From a virus, in the IMG/VR virus record IMGVR_UViG_3300022226_000012, positions 1 through 42,445 of that record: DNA of 42,445 bases; one strand, 5' to 3'. Made by a program: the position numbers and the translations under genes. This document shows, piece after piece, positions 39,127 to 42,445 of the stretch (position 1 is its first letter; every line of letters starts with the position of its first letter). Under the pieces are notes generated by a model, which saw only the letters and a list, made by a program, of their open reading frames with translations, was not told the origin of the DNA and ran no database searches.

Positions 39127-39528
39127 ATGTCAAAGCCACTAGCATTACTCTACTTCACTCGTGATAAAGACGCTATCGCGAAAGATATCGCAGCACGAAT
39201 TCGAAATGAAGGTAACCTTGTGAACATGGTTTTCGCAACCGGGTTTCGCGATGCTCATCAAGCCATCAAATGTGACGCCGTCATAATTCAGCAATCTTGC
39301 GGACGCGCTGAAATGATTGCGAGCGCGTACCAGGAGAATTTTCCTGAGACGGAAATACACCTCTACAACGATGAAGGTGAATTTGATGATAAGGTTACGC
39401 CACCGCCCGCCGACACCGGTACTGAAGAAAAAGCCCGTGATCCTGAGCCCGCCGGAGAAGAAATTTCTAACGACGCGGCAGCTGAAGAAAGCAATGACGA
39501 TGGGGGAAGCCCAACCGTCACTGAATAG
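39127..39528 (+). CDS. Hypothetical protein with acidic tail
   Basis: 133 aa after CAAGAGGAAGAATT. The N-terminal 85 residues are alpha/beta (ALLYFTRDKDAIAKDIAARI, DAVIIQQSCGRAEMI), the remainder is a disordered, strongly acidic tail (EEKARDPEPAGEEISNDAAA). Position after the capsid suggests a capsid-stabilising or head-completion role; not identified. Confidence 0.6.
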   Translation: MSKPLALLYFTRDKDAIAKDIAARIRNEGNLVNMVFATGFRDAHQAIKCDAVIIQQSCGRAEMIASAYQENFPETEIHLYNDEGEFDDKVTPPPADTGTEEKARDPEPAGEEISNDAAAEESNDDGGSPTVTE

Positions 39529-39934
39529 TCTGATCTTTGAGATCTGCCGTGGGCCAGTCTGGAAAAAAGGCAACACGGTAATCATCGGGATATTGCAGCA
39601 TACCAGTGCCATTGAAGTAATTGCTTCATTAGGCAAGGATGTCAGGTGCTACGACACTAGGACCAATCGTGTGAAATCTAAGCTGACGGGCTTATTGTCA
39701 GCTTTTGCGCTGCCAAAGAAACCTTCCAATGCAGAATATCTGATAGACAATCAAGAAGCAATTGATGAAGTTGGTACCGCTTTTTTGCTGGAAGACATTC
39801 CTTCTCCTTGCATGTCGTTCATGTCTGGCGCTACAATCGTAGGCGAAGAATCCTTGCTGCGGGAAGCTTTAAAGGGTCATAAATTCATTCCACGCGCCTA
39901 TTGGCGTGATATCGCTGCGATGGAGATTCAGTAA
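39494..39934 (+). CDS. Hypothetical structural-region protein
   Basis: 146 aa from ATG 39494, overlapping the previous gene by 35 nt (ATG 39500 is nearly equal). Contains VWKKGNTVIIGILQHTSAIE and YLIDNQEAIDEVGTAFLLED. In this position a head-tail connector component would be expected, but no family is recognised. It ends directly before the large structural gene. Confidence 0.55.
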   Translation: MTMGEAQPSLNSLIFEICRGPVWKKGNTVIIGILQHTSAIEVIASLGKDVRCYDTRTNRVKSKLTGLLSAFALPKKPSNAEYLIDNQEAIDEVGTAFLLEDIPSPCMSFMSGATIVGEESLLREALKGHKFIPRAYWRDIAAMEIQ

Positions 39935-42184
39935 ATGCCCTTAGTAACCGATCCCGATTTTTTAAGCCAAGGTGCATCACAAGCTTGCGCGGGTGTGACC
40001 TTCACAGTAGGTTCACCTCTTGACCAAGTTGTGATGACGGCTACAGCAACCCTGCCAGTTTTATCAGCAGGCGAATTTTTCGAAGTCCGTGATCATAGTG
40101 TTGGCAACAACAATGGTCTTTACCAGGAGGTTGGTGGTTCACCTACGACCAGCTCAATTACCGCCAAAAAAATATCAGGTAATAACCCGGTTACCGCAGC
40201 CAGTGAAGCCATTACCACACTTGGTAATTCCAGCGCTTCTCCCATCACTGACTCACAGAAATCAATTCATATTGCGACAGACGATCGTGATATCTATACC
40301 CTGGAACAGGGTAACGTTGACGCTTTTGGCGTGACGGAGCAAGCGAAGTATTCATTCTTGAAAGAAGAATGGAAGGACGATCCTACTCTGATACCGTTCA
40401 TTTTTCCGATGGTGGCAATCACGCCGGAGCAATATGAATACAGTGACAACTGGAATCCGGCAGATGACGTTTCGTCTTCACCGGCGTCTTATCGGAGTCG
40501 AAAACTCACAAGGACAGGCGGTTGGTCAGAACTGGATCAGCAGGGGCGTTTACTGAAATCGTACATTTGCGCGATAACGCTGGGTTCATTTGTTGAGGCA
40601 ACGGACCGCGCATACTACCAGCAAGGCAACGATCCAACTGATACCGGCGCCGCAATCGACTTTGATTTTGATGGTCCGGTGAATGAATCTATTCTCACTT
40701 ACAATCGGATCATTACTGGATCTACCGATGCCAATGGGCTCGATTTCACTACCAATTCCGTGACAAGGAATGACGGTGGATCTTTCATTGATGATGGTGT
40801 TCAAATCGGTGGCCAAATAACGATCGAACTCTGCAGTGCGACATCGCCACTCAATGATGGCACGTTTGTCGTCGCTGCCGTGACTGCGGGAACTGTGACA
40901 GTTGAAGGAACTCCTTTCACTGCTACGGGCTCACCCAATGAACGAACTGCTAACATCGCGGTTGACAATCGTAACGCGCTCACACTATTCTTGAGAGAGG
41001 GTTTCACTACCGCATTGAATCCAGATTCAGGGAAAACTTACGCACAAGCCAACCTGGCGGATATCGGTGTAACGGCATTGACCAACCAGGTCTATCGATT
41101 CCCGTTGGCGAACTCCGCGGATCTGAAAGTCACAAACAACGATGCGACAGTCAGCACTCGGTCGCCGACAGTGACAATTTCGTACTTTGCTACTCCGCAA
41201 ATCATATCTGGTTTTAACCTTAACGCGAGTTCAACTCTGTCACCGCAAACCACAGGCGCGTTTGGCATCGTCATTGATGCAAAAGGTCTGGTACTTGAAG
41301 ATGTTTATGAATATGTTCAATACTCATTGCGGCAAGCCGCCGACATCAATGACAACATACTCAGCCCAGGCAACGATGTAGTCACTGGACGGACGGCAGA
41401 TGAACTTGTTGCCTTCGTCGGTGATTCTCTCGGCACCTTGGCATCGTCTAATCCGAGTGGTGGAGGCAATGGCGTCACCATCATCAATTTTAACGCCGCA
41501 GACACGAACAGGATATCCTTCATTGACAATGATCTCCTTACGCGTACATTTCCGTTCGTTGCGGCCGGTAATATTTTCTTCAATGAAAACCTACAGAATG
41601 ACTCCGGCCCAGCCAGATTTACTATGTTTTTCCAATACACCACAAGAACAGCAGTCGCTGATTTGACATTCACATTGGTATCCGGAAGTGACGGTCTTCT
41701 AACCAGTGCCACTGATGCTTTACCATTGACGGCAGTCAATAATTACATTGCCACTTCCGGTTTCGTTGATCCGAACCTTAATGGGGCATGGCTAGTCACC
41801 GCATTGAATTCTCCTGAAACTGGTAGCATATCTGTTCAGCGATATGACTCTACCGTGGTACTGCCAGCGTCAGAGGGGCCAGTTTCCGGTAATGTTGATG
41901 AAAATCCAATCGATACTCCTGATGCGCAGATCGTGAATTCCAATAGCGCATTCAGCCCGCAACCAATCACTGGTGTTGTGGCTGGTGCCAGTGTTTCTTA
42001 CGATTTCGATTATGATGGTAATACGCAGGGTGGAAGAACACCTTCTCAACCGGCGGCGGTAGTCGTTAGAGCGATTGGCACAGACCGAGCCCAATTTGTT
42101 GAAACTACGGGCTCAATAATCGCTTCGACGACTAACAACTTCACATTGGTAGCGCCGCTCGAAAGAAACTTCAGCAACCCGTAA
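39935..42184 (+). CDS. Large virion structural protein with repeated beta modules
   Basis: 749 aa. It is Ser/Thr/Asn-rich and beta-rich throughout, with few charged helices. At least two modules share the order GxSFIDDGVQIGGQ..., SPLNDGTFVVAAVTAGTVTV (about 265-310) and TLVSGSDGLLTSATDA..., PNLNGAWLVTALNSPETGSI (about 580-640). A third related piece is near the N-terminus. Such composition and repeats are typical of virion or tail proteins, decoration or adhesin-like. The exact place in the virion is unknown. Confidence 0.65.
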   Translation: MPLVTDPDFLSQGASQACAGVTFTVGSPLDQVVMTATATLPVLSAGEFFEVRDHSVGNNNGLYQEVGGSPTTSSITAKKISGNNPVTAASEAITTLGNSSASPITDSQKSIHIATDDRDIYTLEQGNVDAFGVTEQAKYSFLKEEWKDDPTLIPFIFPMVAITPEQYEYSDNWNPADDVSSSPASYRSRKLTRTGGWSELDQQGRLLKSYICAITLGSFVEATDRAYYQQGNDPTDTGAAIDFDFDGPVNESILTYNRIITGSTDANGLDFTTNSVTRNDGGSFIDDGVQIGGQITIELCSATSPLNDGTFVVAAVTAGTVTVEGTPFTATGSPNERTANIAVDNRNALTLFLREGFTTALNPDSGKTYAQANLADIGVTALTNQVYRFPLANSADLKVTNNDATVSTRSPTVTISYFATPQIISGFNLNASSTLSPQTTGAFGIVIDAKGLVLEDVYEYVQYSLRQAADINDNILSPGNDVVTGRTADELVAFVGDSLGTLASSNPSGGGNGVTIINFNAADTNRISFIDNDLLTRTFPFVAAGNIFFNENLQNDSGPARFTMFFQYTTRTAVADLTFTLVSGSDGLLTSATDALPLTAVNNYIATSGFVDPNLNGAWLVTALNSPETGSISVQRYDSTVVLPASEGPVSGNVDENPIDTPDAQIVNSNSAFSPQPITGVVAGASVSYDFDYDGNTQGGRTPSQPAAVVVRAIGTDRAQFVETTGSIIASTTNNFTLVAPLERNFSNP

Positions 42185-42197
42185 ACGGTGACTAAAT

Positions 42198-42434
42198 ATG
42201 CCAATAAGTCCGCGACCTACTCCGGATTATCCCCCCCGGTCGCCAATATCGACGGCGCTGAATCGTTACCAGATTATTGTAAACTGTCGAATTACAATAA
42301 CTGTCGATGCGCCCGATACTGCTGAAGCGCAAGACCGGGCGGGGGATGAACTTGATACTATTGGCGACGTTTCGAATATAAACTTCCCCGGGCAACCGAC
42401 TTTGGTGGAAGCTAATGTCGGGACTACCGGATAA
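42198..42434 (+). CDS. Hypothetical protein
   Basis: 78 aa. Pro-rich start (PISPRPTPDYPPRSPISTAL), then RYQIIVNCRITITVDAPDTAEAQDRAGDELD, a beta strand and helix. It is the first small gene after the large structural protein. No family is recognised. Confidence 0.55.
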   Translation: MPISPRPTPDYPPRSPISTALNRYQIIVNCRITITVDAPDTAEAQDRAGDELDTIGDVSNINFPGQPTLVEANVGTTG

Positions 42435-42445
42435 TGGGCGGTGTT
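42434..42445 (+). CDS. Start of a further gene, cut by the window edge
   Basis: ATG at 42434 on a TAATG junction with the preceding stop; only M-G-G-V is visible. Coupling is the sole evidence. Confidence 0.35.

Noticed and set aside
1-42445. tRNA genes
   Set aside because: No cloverleaf with a proper T-loop (GGTTCRA) was found by eye in gene-free DNA; a tRNA scan would be needed to exclude them.
1-42445. Integrase or attachment site
   Set aside because: No integrase, excisionase or insertion sequence genes are visible; the window looks like a lytic phage, though the rest of the genome is unseen.

Overview
This window reads as a segment of a tailed double-stranded DNA bacteriophage (siphovirus-like gene order) of a Gram-negative host. 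The evidence is a complete head-packaging module (small and large terminase, DUF4055-type portal, Mu gpF/SPP1 gp7-type head protein, scaffold, major capsid), a phage family A DNA polymerase with a probable sliding clamp, tightly overlapping genes with ATGA/TAATG junctions, and many small acidic or membrane proteins of unknown function. Sigma70-like promoters (TTGCAA/TTGTAT plus TATAAT/TATCAT) and hairpin-plus-T terminators are visible. The gene set resembles phages that carry 7-deazaguanine DNA modification genes (the Queuovirinae type); this placement is inference.

Layout. (1) 1-14.95 kb, + strand: a DUF932-like gene, two methyltransferase paralogs, then a 7-deazaguanine cluster: queE, queD, queC, folE, a T5orf172-like gene, a cysteine-cluster (YkgJ-like) gene, queF and a dpdA-like DNA transglycosylase. 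Directly overlapping dpdA is a GT-B-like glycosyltransferase candidate, followed by the clamp, DNA polymerase, two DUF115/MptE-like paralogs, an FkbM methyltransferase and a GT-A glycosyltransferase. (2) 14.95-23.6 kb, + strand: many small genes, including a sulfotransferase-like protein, a free-standing RNase H1 N-terminal (viroplasmin) domain, a cupin, a small protein with a twin-arginine signal, methyltransferase-like proteins, a PD-(D/E)XK nuclease and a regulator with an apparently duplicated HTH. (3) 23.9-29.6 kb, - strand: compact early-type operons, each with a promoter, a leader and an AGAAAGGAG-type Shine-Dalgarno, most ending in a tetraloop terminator. They encode small acidic proteins, two winged-helix-like paralogs and a papain-fold peptidase-like protein. 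(4) 29.7-30.5 kb: non-coding, repeat-rich DNA. (5) 30.5 kb to the end, + strand: packaging and head genes, a string of tiny basic overlapping genes, scaffold, capsid, and the start of the connector/tail region.

How the genes work together. FolE, QueD, QueE, QueC and QueF form the full route from GTP to preQ1, and the DpdA-like protein would insert a 7-deazaguanine base into phage DNA. The predicted product is DNA carrying preQ0 or preQ1 in place of some guanines, which would resist host restriction. The sugar-, methyl- and sulfo-transferase-like genes nearby raise the possibility of further decoration of that base or of a cell-surface glycan.

Unusual non-coding structure flanks the leftward block: AATATTCAAA-rich repeats and a second repeat family (core TTGCGGCCCTGGTTTTTTCT, four copies, two of them within an exact 36-bp duplication) occur at both of its ends. 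Leader hairpins recur immediately downstream of promoters on both strands.
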